Shown here: in pieces, positions 51,012 to 60,081 of the stretch | Position numbering within the stretch: position 1 is the stretch's first letter | How the letters are laid out: each line of letters starts with the position of its first letter | Origin: Ignavibacterium sp. | GTDB taxonomy: Bacteria > Bacteroidota > Ignavibacteria > Ignavibacteriales > Ignavibacteriaceae | NCBI GenBank assembly: GCA_025056745.1 | Contig: JANWVQ010000091.1 | Coordinates: forward strand, 1 to 64,000 | DNA: 64,000 bases | Direction: 5' to 3' | Program-made: the position numbers and the translations under genes | The notes under the pieces: generated by a model | Seen by the model: the letters and a program-made list of their open reading frames with translations, nothing else | Told to the model about the DNA's origin: nothing | Databases searched by the model: none

Positions 51012-51494
51012 TCAGTTTTGCTTTTGATTAAAAAACTTTCCAAAAATTAGAAGATTATCTCCTATTGAATAAAAATCTTTTATCTCTCCGATAATTGAAT
51101 AATTATTTCTAAAATAAAAAATCTGTGTTGGAAGATATTCCTCTCTTGAGGAGGTTTCGGCAATTATCCATCTTCCATTTCGCTCTTTGACAAAATTTTC
51201 TGCGTGTTCCAATAATTTTTTGCCAATACCATTTCCTGAATAATCAGGATCTGTAACAATCCAATAAAGATCATATACAGCATCTGTCAAAGGGCGTCTG
51301 CCAGTGCAATGATAACCGAGTATCAAATTGTTTTCTTCGTAAACAAAAACATTATAATCATTTTGTTTTGGATCATTTGCAGCAATATTAACCAGTTCCA
51401 TTGCCACTTTGACTTCTTCGTCATTAAAATTTGATATTTTATTCAGTAGTTTTTCAATTGCACTTACATCAGACGGCTTTATTGAGCGAATCAT
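51012..51494 (-). CDS. GNAT family N-acetyltransferase
   Basis: IRSIKPSDVSAIEKLL; VTDPDYSGNGIGKKLLEHAENFV. Confidence 0.88.
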   Translation of the reverse strand: MIRSIKPSDVSAIEKLLNKISNFNDEEVKVAMELVNIAANDPKQNDYNVFVYEENNLILGYHCTGRRPLTDAVYDLYWIVTDPDYSGNGIGKKLLEHAENFVKERNGRWIIAETSSREEYLPTQIFYFRNNYSIIGEIKDFYSIGDNLLIFGKFFNQKQN

Positions 51495-52530
51495 TTTTCT
51501 TTCTTTCTAAAGCAAAACTTGTTATTGTTTTTAATAATTCACTATAGCTCAATCCCGCTGCTTTTGCAGCTCTTACAAATCCTGAGTCTGGAGATATATC
51601 AGGATTTGGATTAACTTCAATTACATAAGGAATATTTTCTTTTGATAGCCTTATATCAACTCTTGCATAATCTCTACAGTTCATTATTGAATAAGCCTTT
51701 AAAGCAACTTTTTCGATTTTTGATTTTAAATGTTTATTCAATTTTGCAGGACAGATTGGTTTTGTGTATTTGAAATATTCACTCTCTTCAATCCATTTAC
51801 CTTCATAGGTAACAATTTTAGGTAAGTCTTCTGATAGACCCGTGAAGTCTATTTCCGATAATGGTAACACCTGTCCATTTAATATTGCAACATTTATCTC
51901 CCGACCATCTATGAATTCTTCCACTAAAATTTTTTTATTGTAAGTTTCAGATAGGAAGTTAAAGTGTTTCCTTAATTGATTAAAATTTTTTACAACAGAA
52001 AATTCTGATATTCCAATACTTGCATCTTCTTCATCTAATTTCATTATAACAGGAAAATTAAGTTTAAAGTTTTTTGAAGAGATTTTAGTATGTGGCTCTA
52101 AGGTAATAAATCGAGGAGTTGGTATTCCATAAGATGAAAGGATGACTTTTGTTCTTTCTTTGTTTAAGCAATTTCCTAGAGTTGCTGCGGTGTTTCCTGT
52201 AAATTCGATATTTAATAGTTCAAATAAACCAGCCACACAATATTCGTAATTAGTTATGCCTTCGACAGACTCTATGAAATTGACAACTGCATCTGGAGCG
52301 AAATCTTGGAGTTTGTTAATAAAAGATTTAATGTTTTTATCTACGGCATAAGTCTCAACAACAGAAAATTCTTCTGATAAAATTTTAGCAATTTCATCTA
52401 TCTGTTCAGCAAAGGAATATTCAGATAAATCTTTTTTATCAAAACTATTAGAATCGGGTTTTCCATTGTATATTGAAAAAACACTGACTGGTGCATTATA
52501 ACAAACAAGTATTTTTGCTTCTTGTTTCAT
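51469..52530 (-). CDS. ATP-grasp ligase (D-Ala-D-Ala ligase-like)
   Basis: FTGNTAATLGNCLNKERTKVIL, FPVIMKLDEEDASIGI, VEEFIDGREINVAIL, ARVDIRLSKENIPYVIEVNPNPDISPDSGFVRAAKAAG. Confidence 0.9.
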   Translation of the reverse strand: MKQEAKILVCYNAPVSVFSIYNGKPDSNSFDKKDLSEYSFAEQIDEIAKILSEEFSVVETYAVDKNIKSFINKLQDFAPDAVVNFIESVEGITNYEYCVAGLFELLNIEFTGNTAATLGNCLNKERTKVILSSYGIPTPRFITLEPHTKISSKNFKLNFPVIMKLDEEDASIGISEFSVVKNFNQLRKHFNFLSETYNKKILVEEFIDGREINVAILNGQVLPLSEIDFTGLSEDLPKIVTYEGKWIEESEYFKYTKPICPAKLNKHLKSKIEKVALKAYSIMNCRDYARVDIRLSKENIPYVIEVNPNPDISPDSGFVRAAKAAGLSYSELLKTITSFALERKKNDSLNKAV

Positions 52531-53582
52531 ACAAGATTATATCTTTTACAAGCTGCTAATAAAACTTGATTGATCATCTCTTCATAAGTCATTCCAGCAG
52601 TGCGAGCTGCTTTTGGGTAGCTTGAGTTCTCTTTTGGATCGGGCATTATTCCAGGTAATGGATTAATTTCAATTACATTTGGAATACCATCTTTATCAAG
52701 CCTTATATCAATCCTGCTCCAATCTCTACATCTTAAAACTTCATAAGTCTTTAAGCAAACTTCAATGATTTTATTCTCAAGTTGCTTATCAATTTGAGCC
52801 GGACAATCAAAAACATCAAAATCACTTTCTTTAGTATCTAAAATCCATTTAGCTTCAAAAGAATATATGGGCTTAACATTTTCAGGATATTTATCGTAAC
52901 GCACTTCAATTATCGGAAGGACTCTTGTCTCTTTTCCATTACCTAATAGTGCAACAGTAAATTCTCTACCCGATAAAAACTCTTCAACTAATGCAGGTTG
53001 TTTATATAGACTTGTTATTCTATCAATTTCATTTTTCAATTCAGAGAAGTTACTTGCAATTGAAGAGAAAAAAATTCCTTTTGATGAACCTTCGGAGATT
53101 GGTTTTACAAACAGAGGATAATTAAAACTTTTGCCATTTAATTGAGAGGTGTTTTCATAAACAAAAAATTTTGCATTTGGTATATTGTAGTAATTTAAGA
53201 TTTCTTTGGTGCGAGATTTATCTAAACAAATACCAAGTGTTAATGCATCACTGCCTGTGTAAGGTATGTCTAACATTTCTAACATTGCAGGAATTTGAGC
53301 TTCTCTACTAAATCCTTTTAATCCTTCAGCTATGTTGAAGACTATATCAGGACGAGTCGCTTTGAATTTTTCGAATGCGTTTTGATTTGCTTCAATCAAT
53401 GTAACATTATGATAGATTGATAGTGCGTCTTTTACCGCGTTGATTGTCTCCCAAGTATCCCATTCAGCATATTGATCTAACTGAGTTGTATCGTTGTGAA
53501 TAACAGATTGATTTTTTGAGGACACTATTTCGGAGAAAGTTGAACTTTCTGGTTTTACATTGAATGCTAATGCAACACTCAA
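52527..53582 (-). CDS. ATP-grasp ligase (D-Ala-D-Ala ligase-like), paralog of next
   Basis: YTGSDALTLGICLDKSRTKEIL, LFVKPISEGSSKGI, VEEFLSGREFTVALL, SRIDIRLDKDGIPNVIEINPLPGI. Confidence 0.9.
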   Translation of the reverse strand: MSVALAFNVKPESSTFSEIVSSKNQSVIHNDTTQLDQYAEWDTWETINAVKDALSIYHNVTLIEANQNAFEKFKATRPDIVFNIAEGLKGFSREAQIPAMLEMLDIPYTGSDALTLGICLDKSRTKEILNYYNIPNAKFFVYENTSQLNGKSFNYPLFVKPISEGSSKGIFFSSIASNFSELKNEIDRITSLYKQPALVEEFLSGREFTVALLGNGKETRVLPIIEVRYDKYPENVKPIYSFEAKWILDTKESDFDVFDCPAQIDKQLENKIIEVCLKTYEVLRCRDWSRIDIRLDKDGIPNVIEINPLPGIMPDPKENSSYPKAARTAGMTYEEMINQVLLAACKRYNLV

Positions 53583-53640
53583 TCTTCTACTGAATATTGA
53601 TGATAAAATAACTTCTCCGAAAAAATTTTTTTCTAAAGCA

Positions 53641-53668
53641 AATATAATGTTTATAAAAACTTTGTCAA
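53641..53668 (-). promoter_or_regulatory. Candidate promoter of the ATP-grasp/GNAT/kamA operon
   Basis: Minus strand TTGACA - 16 nt - TATATT(TG); also fits the Bacteroidota-style TAnnTTTG -7 element. Confidence 0.5.
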
Positions 53669-53811
53669 GAAGTTGTGATTATATGAGATGTTAATTAAAA
53701 AAATTTTTTTGTGAGTGAATACATTTAAAAAACTTTTTAATGAAATTTTATAACATTCGTTTTAGCATTGATTAGAGGGCTTGAAATCAATATGAACATT
53801 TTAAATTAGAT

Positions 53812-56019
53812 TTAACCTATCTTCGAAAAGATAAAATTGTCTTTAAACTCATCAATAATTTTTTTTCTCAATAAAAAATTTTTTTCTGATACAAGTTCTT
53901 GATCATTTTTAACAACATCGAATGCAGAAACTTTTGCTTCAAAAATAATTTTCTCGTCTTCTACAATATTAACATACTTTAATTCGGGGAAGCCACTTTG
54001 TTTAATACCAAAGATATCTCCGGGTCCTCTTAACTTCATATCTATTTCAGCTATCTTAAAACCGTCATTGAATTTTACCATCGATTGTAATCGTATCGAT
54101 GCTTTATAATTTTCCAATTGAGTTGGGGATAAATATTCAAAGTTTAATTTGTAAGTGTTTTGTCTTTCTACAAGATTATCAGATGAAACCAAAATACAGT
54201 AAGCTTGTTTATTACTTCTTCCAACTCTTCCTCTTAATTGGTGAAGTTGTGATAGTCCAAAGCGATGTGCATCATTTATTAAAATAATATTTGCATCAGG
54301 AATATCTATTCCAACCTCGATAACTGTAGTTGCTACTAATACATCAAATTCTTTTCTTAAAAATTTGAACATCATTTCTTCTTTCTCTTGCCAAGACATT
54401 TTTCCGTGAATCAATCCAAGTTTTAAATCCTTTAAATATGTTGATGAGAGTTCTTCATAATATTTTGTTGCAGCTTTTAACTCGAGTTTATCAGATTCTT
54501 CAATAAGAGGATACACAATAAAAGTTTGATAATTTTCTTTTGCTTTATCTATTATGAACTTATAAATCTCGGGAAGTTTTTTTTCTCCTCTTAGTACCGT
54601 TAAAATTTTTTTTCGATTCCTTGGCATTTCATCAATAACAGAAACATCCAAATCTCCATATAGTGTCATAGTGATTGTTCGAGGGATTGGTGTTGCACTC
54701 ATAACTAAAACATCCGGATTCAATCCCTTTGAAATTAAATCTGCTCGCTGTCGAACTCCAAATCGATGTTGCTCATCTATCACTACGTATGAGAGATTAT
54801 TAAAATTAACGTTCTCTTCAATCAAAGCGTGAGTTCCAATTATTATATCTGTTTGATTATCTTCAATTGATTTCAAAATTTTATTCCGTTTTGATTTGTT
54901 TTGACCGCCAATTAAAAGTTCAACTTGAATTTTTCTTTCAGGATTAATTTGATTTAGTTTTTCAACAAGTGCAGATATATTTCTATAATGTTGGTCAGCT
55001 AAGATTTCTGTCGGTACCATCAATGCAGTTTGATAACCACTATCAACGGCAATTAACATAGATATTAATGCAACAATTGTTTTTCCGCTTCCCACATCAC
55101 CTTGTAAAAGACGATTCATCGGATATTCAGATAATAAGTCTTTTTTGATCTCTGATAAAACCTTCAATTGAGATTTTGTTAATTCATAAGGAAGGATTGA
55201 TAAAAATTTTTTTATTAAATCTGATTTGATTGAATATTTATAAGGCTTTATGTTCTTTTTAATTTTCGATTTTTTAAGTGCAATAATTAATTCAAGAAAA
55301 AATATTTCTTCAAACTTCATTCTTCTTTTTGCTTCGAGAAGTTTATCAATGCTTTCAGGGAAATGATAATTTTTTATTGCTTCATTAAGTGGTATTAAAG
55401 AATGTTTCTTTATTAAATAATCAGGTAAGGTTTCTTCAACTTTATCAACATAATTTTCAACTGCATTATAAATTATTTTTCTTATTCCTAAATCACCAAG
55501 GTTTGTAAGTTTTAATTCTTTTGGAATTCTATAAAAAGGAATAATCTTTCCTGTATTGATAAAATTATTTGATTCTTCTTCAGATATTTTATCATAATCT
55601 GGATGTATGAATTGAAGTCTATTGTATCTATCGATTTCTGGTTTACTACTAATAGCAAAAAAATCATTTTCATTAAAAATTTTTTCAAAATAATTAATTC
55701 CAGAAAACCAAATACATTCAAAGAAACCTGTTTTATCTTTAAAGTAAACTTTTAATAGTTGTCTTTTGGAAGTTTTAATAATTTCTTTTTGTAGAACTTT
55801 TCCAATAATTGTTAATTCACCATCATAACCATTGACAGCGTATTGATAAGCTTGTGAAACAGTAAGAACAGTAGTTCTATCAAGGTATCTGGTTGGAAAA
55901 TAAAAAAGTAGGTCTTTGATGGATTTTATTCCAGCTTTTTCGAATGCAATTGCTCTTTTGGGACCAACAGATTTCAAATATTTTACAGAAGTAGTGAGTA
56001 TGTTCGAATTAGAATTCAT
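53812..56019 (-). CDS. recG: ATP-dependent DNA helicase RecG
   Basis: RLLQGDVGSGKTIVALISML, YVVIDEQHRFGVRQR, VMSATPIPRTITMTLYGDLDVSVIDEMPRNRKKI, QLHQLRGRVGRSNKQAYC. Confidence 0.97.
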   Translation of the reverse strand: MNSNSNILTTSVKYLKSVGPKRAIAFEKAGIKSIKDLLFYFPTRYLDRTTVLTVSQAYQYAVNGYDGELTIIGKVLQKEIIKTSKRQLLKVYFKDKTGFFECIWFSGINYFEKIFNENDFFAISSKPEIDRYNRLQFIHPDYDKISEEESNNFINTGKIIPFYRIPKELKLTNLGDLGIRKIIYNAVENYVDKVEETLPDYLIKKHSLIPLNEAIKNYHFPESIDKLLEAKRRMKFEEIFFLELIIALKKSKIKKNIKPYKYSIKSDLIKKFLSILPYELTKSQLKVLSEIKKDLLSEYPMNRLLQGDVGSGKTIVALISMLIAVDSGYQTALMVPTEILADQHYRNISALVEKLNQINPERKIQVELLIGGQNKSKRNKILKSIEDNQTDIIIGTHALIEENVNFNNLSYVVIDEQHRFGVRQRADLISKGLNPDVLVMSATPIPRTITMTLYGDLDVSVIDEMPRNRKKILTVLRGEKKLPEIYKFIIDKAKENYQTFIVYPLIEESDKLELKAATKYYEELSSTYLKDLKLGLIHGKMSWQEKEEMMFKFLRKEFDVLVATTVIEVGIDIPDANIILINDAHRFGLSQLHQLRGRVGRSNKQAYCILVSSDNLVERQNTYKLNFEYLSPTQLENYKASIRLQSMVKFNDGFKIAEIDMKLRGPGDIFGIKQSGFPELKYVNIVEDEKIIFEAKVSAFDVVKNDQELVSEKNFLLRKKIIDEFKDNFIFSKIG

Positions 56020-56026
56020 TTTAAAA

Positions 56027-56626
56027 TCATAAAAAAGTTGTATTGGTTATGTATGATTTCATAAGAAGATTATGATATTCTTCCCAATGAATATTTCTTG
56101 CACCAAACATTTTAAGATGATCTGTTATATACTGAACATCTAATAACACAAAATTTCTTTCTATTAAGTGTTCGATCAATTTTGCAAGAGCCACTTTTGA
56201 TGCTCCTGAGACTTTTGAAAACATTGATTCACCAAAAAAAGCTCCTCTAAATGCAATTCCGTATAAACCTCCAACAAGATTGTTTTCAATGTAAGTTTCA
56301 ACAGAATGAACAAATCCTCGTTTATGTAATCTTTTATATGCAATAATAAGCTCTTCTGAAATCCAAGTTGTTTCTCTGTTAGCACAATTTTTTATTACTC
56401 TCATAACATCAAAGTCATATCTAATTTCGAATAATTCTTTCTTGATCAAACTTTTCACAGAACGAGGTATATTATAATCATTCAATGGAATAATAGCTCT
56501 AATTGAAGGTAAATACCAATTTATTTTCCCTAAATCATCAGCCATAGGAAAAGCGCCAGATGCATATAATCTAATCATATTCTCTGGCTCAAGAGAGGAA
56601 TCTATATCAAATTTATTGGGACTCAT
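56027..56626 (-). CDS. aat: Leucyl/phenylalanyl-tRNA--protein transferase
   Basis: LYASGAFPMADDLGKINWYLPSIRAIIPL, WISEELIIAYKRLHKRGFVHSVETY, GGLYGIAFRGAFFGESMFS. Confidence 0.95.
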   Translation of the reverse strand: MSPNKFDIDSSLEPENMIRLYASGAFPMADDLGKINWYLPSIRAIIPLNDYNIPRSVKSLIKKELFEIRYDFDVMRVIKNCANRETTWISEELIIAYKRLHKRGFVHSVETYIENNLVGGLYGIAFRGAFFGESMFSKVSGASKVALAKLIEHLIERNFVLLDVQYITDHLKMFGARNIHWEEYHNLLMKSYITNTTFL

Positions 56627-56720
56627 AGCAAAGAATTTTATTTCATTAAAACCTTAATTAAGTTTGAACTGTAATTTTAAAAAATCCTTTAAAGAATGCT
56701 AATGAATTCTAAGGAAATAT

Positions 56721-57665
56721 ATGTCCAAAATTGCAGTTGTAGCATTAGGTGGAAATGCATTACTTCGTGGAAACGAAATTGGTACGATTCAACAACAAGA
56801 AAAAAATACATACGATACCTGTATTAACCTTCTCAATTTAATCAAACAAGGTTTTGAACTTGTAATCACTCACGGAAATGGCCCTCAGGTTGGGAATATT
56901 ATGTTAAGAAACGAAGCTGGCTATAATACATACAAAATCCCCAAAATGCCTTTAGATATCTGTGTAGCTGATTCTCAAGGTGGTATTGGATATATGATTG
57001 AAAAACAGATGAGAAATATTCTTGCGAAAAATAAAATCAAGAAAAATATAGTTACAATTGTAACTCAAGTTCTTGTAGATAAGAATGACCCAGCATTTAA
57101 TGATCCAAATAAACCAGTAGGACCTTTTTATCTTAAAGAAGAAGCTGACCTTTTAGCTAAAAGTAACAATTTTGTTTTCAAAGAAGATGCGAGAAAAAGA
57201 GGGTGGAGAAGAGTAGTTCCATCTCCTGAGCCTTTAGATATTCTTAATAAAAAAATAATTAAACAACTAGTTCAAAAAGGAAATATTATTATAGCTTGCG
57301 GTGGTGGAGGTATTCCTGTTTATTATGACGAAGAAAAAAACTTAATAGGAACAGAAGCAGTTATTGATAAAGATCTTGCTTCATCTTTGCTTGCTAAAGA
57401 AATAAAAGCTGATCAGTTCATTATTTTAACAGATGTTCCAAAAGTTTATTTGAACTTTAATAAACCAAATCAAACTCAGCTTGATGTAATTACACTTTCA
57501 GAAGCAAAAAAATATTATGAAGCAGGTGAATTTGGTGCAGGAAGTATGGGACCAAAAATTTTAGCTGCTATTAGATTTGTCTCAAACGGAGGTAAAGAAA
57601 CTATTATTACTGAATCAACTCAATTAAGTAATCCAAATTGTGGAACTAAGATTATTTCAGATTAA
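56721..57665 (+). CDS. arcC: Carbamate kinase
   Basis: VVALGGNALLRG, THGNGPQVGNIMLRNE, GWRRVVPSPEPLDI, IIACGGGGIPV, EFGAGSMGPKILAAIRF. Confidence 0.95.
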   Translation: MSKIAVVALGGNALLRGNEIGTIQQQEKNTYDTCINLLNLIKQGFELVITHGNGPQVGNIMLRNEAGYNTYKIPKMPLDICVADSQGGIGYMIEKQMRNILAKNKIKKNIVTIVTQVLVDKNDPAFNDPNKPVGPFYLKEEADLLAKSNNFVFKEDARKRGWRRVVPSPEPLDILNKKIIKQLVQKGNIIIACGGGGIPVYYDEEKNLIGTEAVIDKDLASSLLAKEIKADQFIILTDVPKVYLNFNKPNQTQLDVITLSEAKKYYEAGEFGAGSMGPKILAAIRFVSNGGKETIITESTQLSNPNCGTKIISD

Positions 57666-57691
57666 ACTTTAATAAAAAATAGGAGTTAATT

Positions 57692-58624
57692 ATGGCTGTA
57701 AATATGAAAGGAAAAGATTTAATCTCAATCGCTGATTTATCTATTGAAGAGATTTATGAAATTTTTGATGTGGCTAAGTCATTAAAACAGAAATTATATA
57801 CAAACGAACCACATCGATATTTGGAAGGCAAAACTCTTGGTATGATTTTCACAAAACGCTCAACCCGAACTAGAATTTCATTTGAAACAGGAATTTATCA
57901 ACTTGGTGGAATTGGAATGTATTTCGGTCCTAATGATTTACAATTAGGTGTAAGCGAAAGTATAGCAGATACAGCGCGAGTTCTTTCTCGATATTTAAAC
58001 GGAATTATGATAAGAACCTTTGATCATTCGGACGTAGTTGAACTTGCTAAATATGCAGATATTCCTGTTATAAATGGTCTAACAGATTTACTTCATCCTT
58101 GCCAAGCTTTAACTGATTTATTTACAATTCTTGAAAAGAAAAGAAAGTTACAAGGTCTAAAGTTAGCTTATGTTGGTGATGGAAATAATGTCGCTCATAG
58201 TTTATTAAATGGATGTTCAAAAGTTGGAATGGATATATCAATTGCATCACCCAAAGGATATGAACCCAAGAAAGAGATAGTTGAAAAAGCAAAAAGCTTC
58301 GCTTCATATATGGGTAGCAAAGTTGAAATATTAAATGATCCAATTGAAGCAGTAAAAAATGCTGATGTTGTTTATACTGATGTATGGGCTAGTATGGGAC
58401 AAGAAAAAGAAGCTGAAGAACGCAAAAAAATATTCGCTTCTTATCAAGTAAACACAGATTTAGTAAAACACGCAAAAGAGGATTATCTATTTATGCATTG
58501 TTTACCTGCTCATAGAGGTGAAGAAGTTGTTGATGAAGTGGCAGATTCTCCTAATTCAGTTATTTTTGATGAAGCTGAAAATAGACTTCACGTTCAAAAA
58601 GCTATAATGGCTTTGGTAATGTAG
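57692..58624 (+). CDS. argF: Ornithine carbamoyltransferase
   Basis: FTKRSTRTRISFE, LHPCQALTDL, DVWASMGQE (SMG loop), FMHCLPAHRGEEV. Confidence 0.94.
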   Translation: MAVNMKGKDLISIADLSIEEIYEIFDVAKSLKQKLYTNEPHRYLEGKTLGMIFTKRSTRTRISFETGIYQLGGIGMYFGPNDLQLGVSESIADTARVLSRYLNGIMIRTFDHSDVVELAKYADIPVINGLTDLLHPCQALTDLFTILEKKRKLQGLKLAYVGDGNNVAHSLLNGCSKVGMDISIASPKGYEPKKEIVEKAKSFASYMGSKVEILNDPIEAVKNADVVYTDVWASMGQEKEAEERKKIFASYQVNTDLVKHAKEDYLFMHCLPAHRGEEVVDEVADSPNSVIFDEAENRLHVQKAIMALVM

Positions 58625-58651
58625 TAATTAAAAAATTATTTAAGGATTATT

Positions 58652-59956
58652 ATGAATCACGCTGATTACTCAAACGTACAATTATATACAATTATACCTT
58701 TTATACTAATGCTTGCAGCAATTGCTGTTTTACCTTTAAAGTTTAATCATTTTTGGGAAAAAAATCAGAATAAATTGATTATCTCGATAGTATTAAGTGT
58801 TCCTGTGTTGATATATCTTTTAGTAAACGGATTTACACACGAGATAATTCATACTATGCTTTTTGATTATATACCCTTTATAATTTTACTTGGATCACTC
58901 TTTACAATAACTGGAGGTATTTTACTAAAAGGTGATATTCAGGCAAAGCCTTCAATTAATACTTTATTTTTGGGAATTGGAGCAGTTCTTGCATCTTTTA
59001 TGGGTACAACAGGTGCTGCAATGTTGTTAATTCGTCCTGTTATAAAAACAAATCAAGAAAGAACTTTCAAGGTTCATACAATTCTATTTTTTATAGCAAT
59101 AGTAGCAAATTGTGGTGGATTATTAACACCTTTAGGCGATCCACCTCTTTTTATGATGTATCTCAGAGGAGCACCCTTTGAGTGGTTTTTGGGTTTAGTT
59201 AAAGAATGGTTTGTAGTCAATGCTTTGCTTCTGACACTTTATTATTTTGTCGATTCTTATTATTACAAAAAAGAACCGGAAATTTCAATTACAAAAGATA
59301 AATCAGAAGTGGAGCCTTTAAAACTTCAAGGCAAAAGAAATTTTATCTTCTTGATAGGAGTGGTATTATCAGTCGAATTCATTAATGAATTTTATCTGCC
59401 TTTTATGAAGACCAATGAATATTTCAAATTCATCAGGGAAATTGTAATTCTTTCTATGGGATTGTTGTCTTTGAAGTTTACAGAAAATGAGATACGCAAA
59501 CAAAATAATTTTACTTGGCATCCAATTGAAGAAGTTGCATATTTATTTTTAGGAATATTTTTTACAATGATACCAGCTTTAATGTATCTTCAATCTCACG
59601 CAAAAGAACTAGGAATCTCAACTCCACCTCAGTTTTATTATTATACAGGATTGCTTAGTAGTTTTCTGGACAATACTCCAACTGCAGTAACCTTTCATTC
59701 TTTAGCATTAGGGCTTGGAGTCAAAACAAAGGATATTATTGCTGGTATTCCGGAGAATATTTTAGTAGCTATATCAGTTGCTTCAGTATTATTTGGCTCA
59801 ATGACTTACATTGGAAACGGACCTAATTTTATGGTTAAAGCAGTTGCTGAAGAAAACAAAATTAAAATGCCTGATTTCTTTAGTTATATTTTCAAATTTT
59901 CTCTTATAGTTTTATTGCCAATTTTCATATTAATTCAATTATTATTCATTCATTAA
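58652..59956 (+). CDS. Sodium:proton antiporter, NhaD-like
   Basis: Multi-TM; ASFMGTTGAAMLLIRPVIK, VANCGGLLTPLGDPPLFMMYLRG, SSFLDNTPTAVTFHS, NGPNFMVKAVAEE. Confidence 0.87.
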   Translation: MNHADYSNVQLYTIIPFILMLAAIAVLPLKFNHFWEKNQNKLIISIVLSVPVLIYLLVNGFTHEIIHTMLFDYIPFIILLGSLFTITGGILLKGDIQAKPSINTLFLGIGAVLASFMGTTGAAMLLIRPVIKTNQERTFKVHTILFFIAIVANCGGLLTPLGDPPLFMMYLRGAPFEWFLGLVKEWFVVNALLLTLYYFVDSYYYKKEPEISITKDKSEVEPLKLQGKRNFIFLIGVVLSVEFINEFYLPFMKTNEYFKFIREIVILSMGLLSLKFTENEIRKQNNFTWHPIEEVAYLFLGIFFTMIPALMYLQSHAKELGISTPPQFYYYTGLLSSFLDNTPTAVTFHSLALGLGVKTKDIIAGIPENILVAISVASVLFGSMTYIGNGPNFMVKAVAEENKIKMPDFFSYIFKFSLIVLLPIFILIQLLFIH

Positions 59957-60005
59957 TAATATTCAAATTATGATAACTGGGGGTTATGAATATTAAATTT
60001 TTTCA
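59957..60005 (+). terminator. Nested inverted repeat, possible weak terminator between antiporter and dnaE
   Basis: TAATATTCA ... TGAATATTA (9 bp) enclosing ATAAC-tgggg-GTTAT, followed by a T-rich run. Confidence 0.45.
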
Positions 60006-60081
60006 ATTCATTGTTTTGATAATTTAAAATCTTTAATATTGAATAAGATTTTCAAACCAATTTATCCAACGGAAATTTTCT

